Source: Armatimonas sp043757465 (lineage in GTDB: Bacteria; Armatimonadota; Armatimonadia; Armatimonadales; Armatimonadaceae). Taken from it: a stretch of DNA of 64,000 nucleotides. How positions within the stretch are numbered: the first letter of the stretch is position 1; each line of letters begins with the position of its first letter. Under the pieces are notes generated by a model. It worked only from the letters and a program-made list of their open reading frames with translations, ran no database searches and was not told the origin of the DNA. The stretch covers positions 23,845-87,844 of the forward strand of contig NZ_JAYVPL010000009.1 in the NCBI RefSeq assembly GCF_043757465.1. Direction: 5' to 3'. The translations under genes and the position numbers were made by a program. Positions 16,994 through 25,002 of the stretch are shown piece by piece.

Positions 16994-17699
16994 ATGGAGA
17001 AAACACGCATCTATACGGGGACAATGGGCTGGTCTTACCCCGATTGGGAGGGGCCTTTCTACGCGCTCGGCACCTCTAACTCCCGTCTGCTCACCGAGTA
17101 CGCCAAAGTATTCGATGCGATTGAGCTGGACACAACTTTCTACGCATCGCCTCGGGAGAGCACGCTGTCACAATGGGATCGGCAAACCCCAGAGGGTTTC
17201 AAGTTCTCCGCCAAAGTCCCCCGGCTTATCACCCACGAGCGTCGCCTGGTCGGTCCGGCCTCGGTAAAAGAGGCACGCGACTTCGGGCTGCTGCTGCACG
17301 CGGGACTGGGAAAGAAATTAGGCCGCTTGATCTTACAGCTCCCCCCCGACTTTGGCCGGGGGGAAGCCCGTAACCTACTCATCTTTGCCGATGCCCTCAC
17401 CGAACTCTCCCTGCCGTGGGCCGTTGAGCTGCGTGAGAGCGGCTGGCAGCAAACCCCGATCGCCTCGCAGCTCGCGGAGCGGGGAAAACTGTGTCGAGCG
17501 CTTCGATCAGCGCGTGATTCCGCGCGATACGGAACTAGATCACTGGGCCGAGCAGCTTAAAGCCGCTACGGGCACGGTCTTTGTCCACGTCCGCAACTTC
17601 TACGAAGGCCACGCTCCTGCAACACTAATGGCGCTACGTCACCGCCTGGGACTCTCCACACCCACACCACCCGGCCAGCAGCAAATGAGCTTATTTTAG
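16994..17699 (+). pseudogene. DUF72 gene broken by an internal deletion and frameshift
   Basis: The first part (to about 17490) encodes the DUF72 N-terminal half: YTGTMGWSYPDWEGPFY, then AKVFDAIELDTTFYASP, FKFSAKVPR and WAVELRESGW. At about 17488-17493 the frame shifts by one. The second frame then gives ERFDQRVIPRDTELDHWAEQL, VFVHVRNFYEGHAPATLMAL and a normal C terminus. About 35-45 residues normally found between these halves (the ALVxxD...YxRxHG part) are missing. A deletion whose length is not a multiple of three explains both defects. As written, translation ends at 17560 with a scrambled tail. Overlaps the CBS gene tail to tail. Confidence 0.8.
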
Positions 17700-18047
17700 C
17701 TCGCCCCGTGTTACGACGCCCTGATACACATTTCCCGCCACCACGGGCAGTGCGAGAACCCCTTTGTGCTCCAGTGCGGCTAGCGCTTCCGCCACGGTTG
17801 TCTCGGGATGAAGCGGGCGGGTGGGGCGCACGTACGGCCCCACTTGTAGCGTCGAAAGATCCACGCCGGAGGGAATGAGCGACGACTCCAGCATTTGGGC
17901 GTTGAGCATGCCCATGTACATCTCATCGCCCACCAGCACCACGGTCTGGAGCGGGTCGGCCTGCATTAAGGCAATGGCATTCTCAAGGCTATCCTGAGGA
18001 TCAACGATGGGGACGCTACGAAGGGTAACATCGGCGAGTGTGGTCAT
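17691..18047 (-). CDS. CBS-domain pair protein
   Basis: Small protein of 118 residues made almost entirely of two CBS motifs: ATLRSVPIVDPQDSLENAI-like and LQTVVLVGDEMYMGML in the first, then TRPLHPETTVAEALAALEH and ALPVVAGNVYQGVVTRGEL in the second. CBS pairs bind adenine nucleotides and act as regulatory sensors, usually attached to another domain; here the pair stands alone. I start at the ATG at 18047 (MTTLADVTL); a longer reading to 18155 would add a non-homologous basic stretch and run over the divergent gene's start. Confidence 0.85.
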   Translation of the reverse strand: MTTLADVTLRSVPIVDPQDSLENAIALMQADPLQTVVLVGDEMYMGMLNAQMLESSLIPSGVDLSTLQVGPYVRPTRPLHPETTVAEALAALEHKGVLALPVVAGNVYQGVVTRGELK

Positions 18048-18115
18048 GGGCTTCTCTTCGGCTTTTCTAGCCCGTTTTCCTGCAACCAAATACAGCTTGC
18101 GGCATACTAATGCCC

Positions 18116-19495
18116 ATGAGCAAAGTAAAACGTACTCTTGGAATCGGCTGCACAAGCACCCTCGCGGTTCTCATCGGGCTGGGTGGAGCTGTCTGGATTC
18201 GTGGCAACGCCGCCCCGGACTACAAAATCCCCGAGTGGAAACTCCCCACGCCTAACGCCTACGACACACTGAAAGAGGCTAAGAAAGTCGAGATTACCAA
18301 GTTTGGGGATATTGTCACGTCGCCCATGACTCGCTTCGATAAGAAATTAGGGAAGTCGGTGCCGGAGAAGCCGCAGCCGCTGGAGGGGCGTAAAGTGCTT
18401 CTGGAGAAAAACAAAGCCGCTATCGCTAAGCTTCGCGAGGCACTGGTGCAAGACTACGCTGCCCCGGCGAAGTATGGTGATCTGGGGACAAGCTTTCCTG
18501 CGTTTGCCAATCACCGCGAGCTTGCCCGTATGCTGAGCTTCGCCAGCCGTACCTACGCCGACCTGGGACAGAAAGACAAGGCGGCAGAGTGCGCAGTTGA
18601 CGCTATCGAGCTTGGGATACTTATTTCACACCGGAGCCACCTGATCGGCGACTTAGTGGGGATCGCTTGCGAGGCCATTGGGCGAAAGCCTCTCTGGGAG
18701 CTTGCCGACGGTTTGGATGCAAAGACCGCACGCGCCACAGTCACTCGTCTGGAAGCGCTGGAGCCGAAGCGCTATTCGTTCCAGAGTGTGCTCCTGGATG
18801 AGCGGGACTATACACAATCCAATAGCTTTACGGTGATGCGGAGGAATGCGTGGGAGCTTGGACAAGTCTACACGGAGAACGAGACGGTAGAATCCTTTAT
18901 GACAGTCATGCCAGGAATGAAGGGCTCTGAAAAACCCAGTGTGGCGGAGCGGACTCTGGCACGTTCCCTGATGACCGCTCAGCTTCTCTGGCACACGAAA
19001 AAGCGTATCTTTGCCGAGAGTGGGCGCTACATGGTCGAGCTTGCCGAGCAGTCGAAGCTTCCGTACGATCCTAAACGGCCCAGCCCTCGCATGCCAGACG
19101 ATCCCCTAAACGCGATAATGATGCCTGTGTTTGCGCAAGCGGGCCAGAAAGATACCGCGACGCGGGCAGAGACGGCACAGGCGCGGGCCTATCTTGCGAT
19201 CCGTGCGTTTCGCCTAGAGAAAGGCAGCTACCCGGCGGCGCTCCAGGAACTTGTCACGAACGGCTATCTCAAATCCCTCCCTGACGATCCCTTTGCACCA
19301 CGCTTCGGGCAATCTTTCGGCTACCGACGTGAGGCAGGCGACAAGTTCACGCTCTGGTCGTGTGGCCCGGATGGCGACGACGACAACGGGCGGGCAATTG
19401 TGGGGAGGAACGAAAACGGCACACCGCGCACGAACCCTCACTATGTTCAATTCGGCGACCAGGGCGATATGGTGGCGCGGGTGAACACGTACTAG
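18116..19495 (+). CDS. Membrane-anchored protein of unknown function, GspG-like C-terminal segment
   Basis: Protein of 459 residues. One N-terminal transmembrane or signal segment (STLAVLIGLGGAVWI), then a helical middle with ARMLSFASRTYADLGQ and LIGDLVGIACEAIG, and a C-terminal stretch (SYPAALQELV, YLKSLPDDPF, SFGYRREAGDKFTLWSCGPDGDDD) that resembles the substrate-facing end of type II pseudopilins. The gene at 29183 has the same layout (LIGGLVGVAIDAI, then LDPYTRQPFRY and LSSAGP), so the two are probably distant paralogs. Start at 18116 rather than 18110: CATACT lies seven bases upstream. Role unknown. Confidence 0.75.
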   Translation: MSKVKRTLGIGCTSTLAVLIGLGGAVWIRGNAAPDYKIPEWKLPTPNAYDTLKEAKKVEITKFGDIVTSPMTRFDKKLGKSVPEKPQPLEGRKVLLEKNKAAIAKLREALVQDYAAPAKYGDLGTSFPAFANHRELARMLSFASRTYADLGQKDKAAECAVDAIELGILISHRSHLIGDLVGIACEAIGRKPLWELADGLDAKTARATVTRLEALEPKRYSFQSVLLDERDYTQSNSFTVMRRNAWELGQVYTENETVESFMTVMPGMKGSEKPSVAERTLARSLMTAQLLWHTKKRIFAESGRYMVELAEQSKLPYDPKRPSPRMPDDPLNAIMMPVFAQAGQKDTATRAETAQARAYLAIRAFRLEKGSYPAALQELVTNGYLKSLPDDPFAPRFGQSFGYRREAGDKFTLWSCGPDGDDDNGRAIVGRNENGTPRTNPHYVQFGDQGDMVARVNTY

Positions 19496-19496
19496 G

Positions 19497-19580
19497 CCCC
19501 CTCACCCCCGCCCAGCGGGGGGACGATGGGGAATCAGATTCCTTTAATCTCCCCCGTTGGACGGGGGGTGGGGGGCTGGC
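19497..19580. repeat. Imperfect 80-bp palindrome, REP/MITE-like
   Basis: Two GC hairpins (CCCCCGCCCAGCGGGGG and CCCCCGTTGGACGGGGG) flank a short perfect palindrome GGAATCAGATTCC. The left arm and the reverse complement of the right arm match at most positions, so the whole unit could fold on itself. No coding role; looks like a dispersed intergenic element. Confidence 0.55.
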
Positions 19581-19813
19581 TTACGAAATCCAGGCACCCT
19601 CGGGCTGCTCGGGGCGGTAGCAAACGCCCACCTAGTCCCCGACGAAGTCACTCTCGGCGGTAATGGGCGTGCGGGAGACAAACTCGATAGGCTGGCCACG
19701 GTGCGTGGCGAAGCGCACGCGGGCATAGAGTGCGGCGTCACGCTCGATAAAGGCGATCAGAACGCCTGTGGCGGAAAGTTGATTCGTGGCTCTCATATAG
19801 AGATTATCGGCAG

Positions 19814-19851
19814 AAAAAATAAAAACCTCCCCCACACGGTGGTGGGGGAGG
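19814..19851 (-). terminator. Rho-independent terminator of the str operon
   Basis: Perfect ten-base-pair arms CCTCCCCCAC (19826-19835) and GTGGGGGAGG (19842-19851); on the minus strand a T-rich run (TTTTTATTTTTT) follows. Lies just after the fusA stop. Confidence 0.9.
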
Positions 19852-19873
19852 CAGTGAGAGGGAGCGGACGATT

Positions 19874-22027
19874 CTAGTCGTCGTCGCCGCCCTTGCCCTT
19901 GCGACCGGACTTGGCCATGATCTCCTCACCGACGTTGCGGGGCACTTCCTCGTAGTGCGAAGGCTCCATCGTCGAGGAAGCGCGGCCCTGGGTCATCGAG
20001 CGCAGGTCGCTGATGTAGCCAAACATCTCCGAGAGCGGAATCTTGGCCTTGACGGCGCGGATTCCCCCCATCAGGGTCTCTTGTGACTCGATTATTCCAC
20101 GGCGGCGGTTCAGGTCACCGATCACGTCCCCAAGGTACTGATCGGGCGTGACGGACTCCACCGACATGATGGGCTCCAGAATGATGGGGAGCGCCTTACG
20201 CATTCCCGCACTCATCGCCATACGGCCCGCTTCACGGAACGAGATCTCGTCCGAGTCCACGTCGTGGAAGGAACCGTCAATGACAGTCGCTTTCACGTCC
20301 ACCACCGGGTAGCCCGCCAGGACGCCGTGGAGGAGAGTGTCCTCACAGCCACGCTGGACAGCGGGGATGAACTCACGCGGAATTGAGCCACCGACGGTCT
20401 TATTGATAAACTCAAAGCCCTTACCCTGCTCGTTCGTCTCGACAATGAGCGTGCAGTCGCCGAACTTACCACGGCCACCGGTCTGCTTCTTGAAGAGTCC
20501 ACGCTCGGTCGCGCTTCCCTTGATCGTCTCACGGTAAGCAACCTGCGGCGTGCCCTGATTGGCCTCGACCTTGAACTCGCGTCGCATACGATCCACGAGA
20601 ATCTCAAGGTGCAGCTCGCCCATGCCACGGATGATCGTCTGCCCCGTCTCCTGGTCGGTGTGCGTCCGGAAGGTCGGGTCCTCCGCGGAGAGCCGCTGAA
20701 GTGCGACACCCATCTTGTCCTGGTCGGCCTTGGTCTTGGGCTCGATGCTCATCTCAATGACGGGCTCGGGGAAGGTCATAGACTCCAGGATAATCGGCTT
20801 CTTCTCATCAGCCAGCGTATCGCCCGTCGTGGTGTCAGAAAGACCCACAGCGGCGGCAATATCGCCGGAGTAGACAATATCAATCTCCTCACGCTTGTTG
20901 GCGTGCATCTGAAGAATGCGGCTGACGCGCTCTTTCTTGCCCTTGGTTGCATTGTACACATAGCTGCCCTTGGTGAGGGTGCCCGAGTACACACGGAAGA
21001 ACGTCAGGTTCCCGACGTGCGGGTCGTTCATCAGCTTGAAGGCCAGTGCGGAGAAAGGCTCGTTGTCACCCGGCTTGCGGCTGTCTTCGGCCAGGGTGTC
21101 CGGGTTAATGCCAGGCACGGCTTCCACATCCACCGGGGATGGCAGGTAGTAGATGACCGCATCGAGCATGGACTGGACGCCTTTATTCTTGAAAGCGGAG
21201 CCACAGATCATCGGAGTGATCTCCATGGACAGCGTCCCCTTACGGATCGCCGCACGGATCTCATCAATGGTCAGCTCCTCGCCTTCCAGATACTTCTCCA
21301 TGAGAGTTTCATCAATAGTGGCGGCTTCCTCGACCATAAGCGCACGGTACTCATCAACCTGGTCGCGCATGTCGGCGGGAATTTCCACTTCCAGCGGCTT
21401 CTTACCGAAGTCATCGGAGTAGTTGTAGGCCTTCATCGTGATCAGATCAACGATGCCCTTAAACTCCGCCTCAGCACCGATAGGGAGCTGGAGTGGGACG
21501 GGCTTGGCACCCAGGCGCTCTTTGACCTGCCGGACGACGGTTAAGAAGTCAGCACCCGCGCGGTCCATCTTATTGACGAATGCGACACGAGGCACTTTGT
21601 ACTTATTGGCCTGACGCCAGACGGTCTCGGACTGGGGCTGGACACCACCCACGGCGCAGAACACTGCAACGGCACCATCCAGAACGCGCATGGAACGCTC
21701 CACCTCGACGGTAAAGTCCACGTGGCCGGGGGTGTCAATGATGTTAATACGGTGCGTGTTCTCACGGCCCCCAAGATCGGCTTTTAACGGATCATGGTTG
21801 GGCTCTAGACCCCAGAAACAAGTGGTTGCAGCGGAGGTAATAGTGATACCGCGCTCGCGCTCTTGCTCCATCCAGTCCATAGTCGCGGTGCCGTCGTGCA
21901 CTTCACCGATCTTGTAGTTGACTCCGGTGTAGAGCAGGACGCGCTCTGTGGTCGTGGTCTTGCCTGCATCAATGTGTGCCGCAATACCGATATTTCGCGT
22001 GTTTTCGAGAGAAAAGTCTCTAGCCAT
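19874..22027 (-). CDS. fusA: Elongation factor G
   Basis: Translational GTPase that drives ribosome translocation. 717 residues, standard. G1 is AAHIDAGKTTTTERVL, G3 is DTPGHVDF, G4 is NKMDRAGAD; domain IV contains GGSIPREFIPAVQRG. The C-terminal tail ends with a lysine/glycine/acidic stretch (KSGRKGKGGDDD) that is an extra compared with many EF-G proteins. Good Shine-Dalgarno (AGGAAACAGGA region). It is the last gene of rpsL-rpsG-fusA; tuf is not adjacent. Confidence 0.98.
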   Translation of the reverse strand: MARDFSLENTRNIGIAAHIDAGKTTTTERVLLYTGVNYKIGEVHDGTATMDWMEQERERGITITSAATTCFWGLEPNHDPLKADLGGRENTHRINIIDTPGHVDFTVEVERSMRVLDGAVAVFCAVGGVQPQSETVWRQANKYKVPRVAFVNKMDRAGADFLTVVRQVKERLGAKPVPLQLPIGAEAEFKGIVDLITMKAYNYSDDFGKKPLEVEIPADMRDQVDEYRALMVEEAATIDETLMEKYLEGEELTIDEIRAAIRKGTLSMEITPMICGSAFKNKGVQSMLDAVIYYLPSPVDVEAVPGINPDTLAEDSRKPGDNEPFSALAFKLMNDPHVGNLTFFRVYSGTLTKGSYVYNATKGKKERVSRILQMHANKREEIDIVYSGDIAAAVGLSDTTTGDTLADEKKPIILESMTFPEPVIEMSIEPKTKADQDKMGVALQRLSAEDPTFRTHTDQETGQTIIRGMGELHLEILVDRMRREFKVEANQGTPQVAYRETIKGSATERGLFKKQTGGRGKFGDCTLIVETNEQGKGFEFINKTVGGSIPREFIPAVQRGCEDTLLHGVLAGYPVVDVKATVIDGSFHDVDSDEISFREAGRMAMSAGMRKALPIILEPIMSVESVTPDQYLGDVIGDLNRRRGIIESQETLMGGIRAVKAKIPLSEMFGYISDLRSMTQGRASSTMEPSHYEEVPRNVGEEIMAKSGRKGKGGDDD

Positions 22028-22088
22028 TTTTCCTGTTTCCTTCCGATGTCTGCCCTACTTCGACCTTGAAATGCCAGACAGCGAAACG

Positions 22089-22114
22089 CCGCCTGGCCTT
22101 TTCGGTCCAGGCGG
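22089..22114 (-). other. Hairpin between rpsG and fusA
   Basis: Eight-base arms CCGCCTGG and CCAGGCGG around a ten-base loop in the 107-base gap. No U run follows, so it is not a terminator; it may be a processing or translation-control structure. Confidence 0.5.
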
Positions 22115-22134
22115 CGAGGGCTTTGTTAAGCCAC

Positions 22135-22605
22135 CTAGAACCGATAGTGTGAGAATGCCTTGTTGGCCTCGGCCATCTTAAAGCCTTCTTCACGCCGACG
22201 AACCGCGCCGCCTTGCTTGTTAGCAGCGTCGAGAATCTCGGCGGAGAGCTTGTCCACCATGCTGCGGCCATTGCGGCGGCGAGCGAAGGTGATCATCCAG
22301 CGAATACCCACCGCCTCTTTACGGGGCGACTTGACTTCGATAGGCACCTGGTAGGTTGCACCACCGACACGACGAGGCTTGACCTCGACTACGGGCATGG
22401 TGTTGCGAAGGGCCTCGTTGAAGACCTCGATACCAGGACGACCGGCGCGGGCTTCGACTTTTTCGAGGGCATCGTAGAAAATGCGCTCGGCGACCGACTT
22501 CTTACCATCCAGCATGAGCCGGTTGATGAAGCGGGAGACCATAACCTGGTTGTAGATAGGGTCCGGCGCGATAACGCGACGCGGTGCAGGGCCTTTGCGT
22601 GGCAT
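22135..22605 (-). CDS. rpsG: 30S ribosomal protein S7
   Basis: Primary binder of the 3' major domain of 16S rRNA. 156 residues, standard length. Clear signatures: PRKGPAPRRVIAPDPIYNQVMVSRFINRLML, KPRRVGGATYQVP and the C-terminal HYRF. The gene begins 3 bases after the rpsL stop with a GGAAAG ribosome site. Confidence 0.98.
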   Translation of the reverse strand: MPRKGPAPRRVIAPDPIYNQVMVSRFINRLMLDGKKSVAERIFYDALEKVEARAGRPGIEVFNEALRNTMPVVEVKPRRVGGATYQVPIEVKSPRKEAVGIRWMITFARRRNGRSMVDKLSAEILDAANKQGGAVRRREEGFKMAEANKAFSHYRF

Positions 22606-22608
22606 AGG

Positions 22609-23016
22609 TTATTTCTTTCCTTTCGCGGGCGCTGCTGCCTGACCGGGCTTGGGCCGCTTGGTGCCGTATTTACTGCGGCTGGACTTGCGGTCCTTGGTTC
22701 CTTGAGTATCCAGGGTTCCACGGAGAATATGATAGCGCACACCGGGCAGGTCTTTCACACGACCGCCGCGGATCATGACGACGGAGTGCTCCTGCAGGTT
22801 GTGCCCGATCCCCGGGACATACGCGGTGACTTCGATTCCGTTGGTAAGGCGCACACGGGCGATCTTACGCAGAGCCGAGTTCGGTTTCTTGGGGGTCTGA
22901 GTACGGACCACCACACAGACGCCGCGCTTCTGAGGATTTCCCTGCATGGCGGGCGACTTGCTCTTTTTGACAACGGGCTTGCGCCCCTTGCGGACTAGCT
23001 GACTAATAGTTGGCAT
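22609..23016 (-). CDS. rpsL: 30S ribosomal protein S12
   Basis: Decoding-centre protein of the small subunit. 135 residues. TISQLVRKGRKPVVKKSKSPA at the start, then the KKPNSALRK loop with the lysine whose change gives streptomycin resistance elsewhere (wild-type residue here), and GRVKDLPGVRYHI, where the second resistance lysine is also wild type. A basic extension (KYGTKRPKPGQAAAPAKGKK) ends the protein. First gene of the str operon, with a long leader. Confidence 0.98.
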   Translation of the reverse strand: MPTISQLVRKGRKPVVKKSKSPAMQGNPQKRGVCVVVRTQTPKKPNSALRKIARVRLTNGIEVTAYVPGIGHNLQEHSVVMIRGGRVKDLPGVRYHILRGTLDTQGTKDRKSSRSKYGTKRPKPGQAAAPAKGKK

Positions 23017-23104
23017 AAACGGCCTTAAGCTCCTGAGATTCTTTCACTGCCACCTTCAGGCGACAGGGGAATGCTTTCTACGGGATAAATCGCGCCCCAC
23101 TGGG

Positions 23105-23147
23105 CAAACAAAAACCCCGCGAATTCGACGCAATCGTCACACGCAGG
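23105..23147 (-). terminator. Candidate attenuator in the rpsL leader
   Basis: On the minus strand CCCTGCG pairs with CGCGGGG (one G-U), enclosing a second small stem GACG/CGTC, and is followed by TTTTTGTTTG. It lies within the 5' leader, about 90 bases before the rpsL start. This arrangement suits premature termination control of the ribosomal operon. Confidence 0.5.
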
Positions 23148-23280
23148 GCGAGGGAGGGTTTCAAATGAGGAACTATTTTAGGGTTCGTCTCTTTGCGGTC
23201 CGACTCCAGCCTCCTCCGCACACGCGGTGTTAATCTTGTCGTGCATGACGACGGCCTCACCTGCGTCACACAACCTGAAC

Positions 23281-23309
23281 AGTATACCAAAGGCTGTTTG
23301 CAGTGTCAA
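23281..23309 (-). promoter_or_regulatory. Strong sigma-70-type promoter of the str operon
   Basis: On the minus strand TTGACA, a 17-base spacer and TATACT: a near-perfect housekeeping promoter. The start of transcription would be near 23274, giving a leader of roughly 258 bases before rpsL. Confidence 0.85.
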
Positions 23310-23310
23310 A

Positions 23311-23613
23311 TTAATTTTCCACAAACCCCACGGCCCGCTTGCCCGCCGCGCTTGTCCAGTACGCCTCATGGATGGTTTCGGCAGCGAGCCGGAAGATGGG
23401 GGTGGCTTCTAGTTCTGGCGAGAAATCCATGCCCGTCTCGGCGAGGCTATCCAGAAACGCGGCGTAGTCTGCGGCGCGGGGCGCTAGTTCCCGCGCGAGT
23501 AGGTTCTCGACAAACGCCACCGCTCCGGTATCTGCACCGCCTGGGGCATCGTCGGGTGGAATCACAATGTCGGCGAAGGCAGCGAGTGTCGCGCGTTGGG
23601 TGTCAGTCAGCAT
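23311..23613 (-). CDS. Gluconate 2-dehydrogenase subunit 3-like protein
   Basis: Protein of 100 residues beginning LTDTQRATLAAFADIVIPPDDAPGGADTGAV, a clear match to the start of the gluconate 2-dehydrogenase subunit 3 family (small, often exported partner of GMC-type flavin dehydrogenases). It is shorter than most members and has no Tat or Sec signal. No catalytic subunit lies nearby; instead it follows three membrane-protein genes. Function inferred only at family level. Confidence 0.65.
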   Translation of the reverse strand: MLTDTQRATLAAFADIVIPPDDAPGGADTGAVAFVENLLARELAPRAADYAAFLDSLAETGMDFSPELEATPIFRLAAETIHEAYWTSAAGKRAVGFVEN

Positions 23614-23628
23614 GAGGCTATTTTTCGC

Positions 23629-24039
23629 CTACACGTCGCTATCTTCCTGCTGCCCAAGCCAGCGCCCCAGGAAAAAGCAGCCCAGCGCAAGAATCAGTAC
23701 CACTCCTGAGAGAATCAAGTTCACTGTGATGGTTGGCGGTTGAGTAAATGCTATCCAGAGCGCGATACCGATCAGCCCGATCAGGCACAGCGCGGCAAGA
23801 GACAGGGCGAGGCGGGCGGCGGCACGAAGGCGCAAAAGCGAGAGGAGCCCTCCCAGGCCGCAAAACACGCCCTGGAAGATCCACAAGGCATTGCCAATCG
23901 CCCCAATCAGAGTCGGTTCGTGGTTGAGCTGGTAGAAGAAAACCGCTGTTGTCACTCCCCAAAGCAAGGCAAGTGTTGCCACAACCAGCTCAACCACGGA
24001 GCGCCTTTGCCGGTGCTGCTGTTTCTGCCTTTGCATCAA
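23629..24039 (-). CDS. Four-helix membrane protein, tandem paralog 3
   Basis: Protein of 136 residues with a basic, glutamine-rich start (MQRQKQQHRQRRS) and about four hydrophobic helices (VVELVVATLALLWGVTTAVFF, IFQGVFCGLGGLLSLL, LALSLAALCLIGLIGIALWI, ILSGVVLILALGCFFLG). It has the same plan as the two genes upstream. ATGA overlap with its upstream neighbour indicates coupled translation. Family and role unknown. Confidence 0.75.
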   Translation of the reverse strand: MMQRQKQQHRQRRSVVELVVATLALLWGVTTAVFFYQLNHEPTLIGAIGNALWIFQGVFCGLGGLLSLLRLRAAARLALSLAALCLIGLIGIALWIAFTQPPTITVNLILSGVVLILALGCFFLGRWLGQQEDSDV

Positions 24040-24494
24040 GAACTTTCGCCCTCTCGTTGCTTCAGAAACTTCGCGAACCAGAACATCCAGAGACTGAGGA
24101 GAATATAGCCGGCTACGTAGAAGGGGTTAGTATTCTGACTGTAGCGTTCCCAAATGCGATAAAGAACGAGTGCCACGAGACAAAGGGAAGCAAGAGCGCT
24201 GCCCCACTGGAGCCAGCGTGCGGCGCGGCGCTGGCGACAGAGAAGAAGCACCGCTGCGAGAGTCGTGCAAAACGAAAAAATCAGAACCGTAGGGAGGCTG
24301 ACGAACCGGTACCAGGGCTGACTGGGTTGGACGGGCTGGGGGTAGAGTTTGTAGATTACCCAGACGACGTAGATCAGGAGGATTGCTCCTGCAAAGAGAT
24401 GCAGTAAACCGAGAATAATCTCCAGAAGCTGGAGCCTATTTTCCGGGGCTACTCTCTCTTGTTGCTTCTCTTGTTGCTTCTGTTGTAGCACCAC
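24036..24494 (-). CDS. Four-helix membrane protein, tandem paralog 2
   Basis: Protein of 152 residues with a glutamine-rich start (VLQQKQQEKQQERV) and helices at IILGLLHLFAGAILLIYVVW, LPTVLIFSFCTTLAAVLLL, WGSALASLCLVALVLY and YVAGYILLSLWMFWFAKFL. Preceded by an AAGGA ribosome site, GTG start, 3 bases after the gene upstream. The shared RRAARW-like linker between helices 2 and 3 is also in the neighbours (RLRAAARL, RFRRAAAV), supporting common descent. Confidence 0.75.
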   Translation of the reverse strand: MVLQQKQQEKQQERVAPENRLQLLEIILGLLHLFAGAILLIYVVWVIYKLYPQPVQPSQPWYRFVSLPTVLIFSFCTTLAAVLLLCRQRRAARWLQWGSALASLCLVALVLYRIWERYSQNTNPFYVAGYILLSLWMFWFAKFLKQREGESS

Positions 24495-24497
24495 AAT

Positions 24498-24929
24498 CTA
24501 ATCCTTCCCATCCTGGTCTTTTTGTCGCCAGAGCCAGCCCGCAATAAGGAGATGGACGGTACCGATCAGAAACATCCCGCCAATCCAGGCAAGTGTGGCG
24601 GGATGAAGGCGCACCGTAGGAGTGCCTATAAGCCAAAAATACACCCCGCCACACCACCAGGCAAGCGTGCAGAGAGCCTCTAGCACTGCGGCGGCACGGC
24701 GAAAGCGCAGTAGCAGCGTCAGGCTCGCCCCCAGATAGCCAAGGGTTGCAAGCGAAATGGCCGCTGTGATCAAAACCTGGGCGAGGTTATTCGGGAAGTG
24801 GCGCAGTAGTGAGGGGAGAAGGGTGGCAAAGAAGCCACCAGGGAGCAGGTGCATCACCATCAGCACCCAATCCGCCATGGTAAGGCGCGTGTTGCTCGCA
24901 TCAGGCTTTTTCTGTCTTTGCTGTACCAT
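24498..24929 (-). CDS. Four-helix membrane protein, tandem paralog 1
   Basis: Protein of 143 residues, first of three similar genes. Start VQQRQKKPDASNTR, then helices LVMVMHLLPGGFFATLLPSLL, VLITAAISLATLGYLGASLTLLL, ALCTLAWWCGGVYFWLIG and LAWIGGMFLIGTVHLLIAGWLW. TAAAAT lies five bases before the ATG, so the unit probably has a (near-)leaderless promoter. No recognised domain. Confidence 0.75.
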   Translation of the reverse strand: MVQQRQKKPDASNTRLTMADWVLMVMHLLPGGFFATLLPSLLRHFPNNLAQVLITAAISLATLGYLGASLTLLLRFRRAAAVLEALCTLAWWCGGVYFWLIGTPTVRLHPATLAWIGGMFLIGTVHLLIAGWLWRQKDQDGKD

Positions 24930-24990
24930 GCGTCATTTTACACTGGATTCCCTCAAACCCTCTCCTCCTATGGGGAAAGGGGGAAGCGGG

Positions 24991-24996
24991 TAAAAT
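24991..24996 (+). promoter_or_regulatory. -10 box of a leaderless promoter for the second sulfatase gene
   Basis: TAAAAT is exactly six bases before the ATG at 25003, with no Shine-Dalgarno sequence. Confidence 0.55.
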
Positions 24997-25002
24997 GCCT
25001 CC

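Larger units (their letters stand above)
19496..19873. other. Intergenic region with a palindromic element and the fusA terminator
   Basis: No convincing gene. The left part holds a GC-rich imperfect palindrome (19497-19580), the right end the fusA terminator. A short minus-strand reading frame (19632-19835) has a plausible-looking sequence (IERDAALYARVRFATHRG) but its start lies inside the terminator hairpin and no ribosome site is seen. Confidence 0.6.

Noticed and set aside
19632..19835. Minus-strand reading frame of 67 codons before the fusA terminator
   Set aside because: The putative GTG start lies inside the terminator hairpin and no ribosome site is present; protein-like composition alone is not enough.
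20609..21544. Plus-strand reading frame (311 codons) opposite fusA
   Set aside because: Shadow of the highly conserved EF-G gene; composition reflects codon bias on the opposite strand.
24955..24990. GC-rich stretch before the second sulfatase gene, similar in style to the palindrome at 19497
   Set aside because: Only part of the pattern (CCTATGGGGAAAGGGGG) is present and it lacks the paired hairpins.
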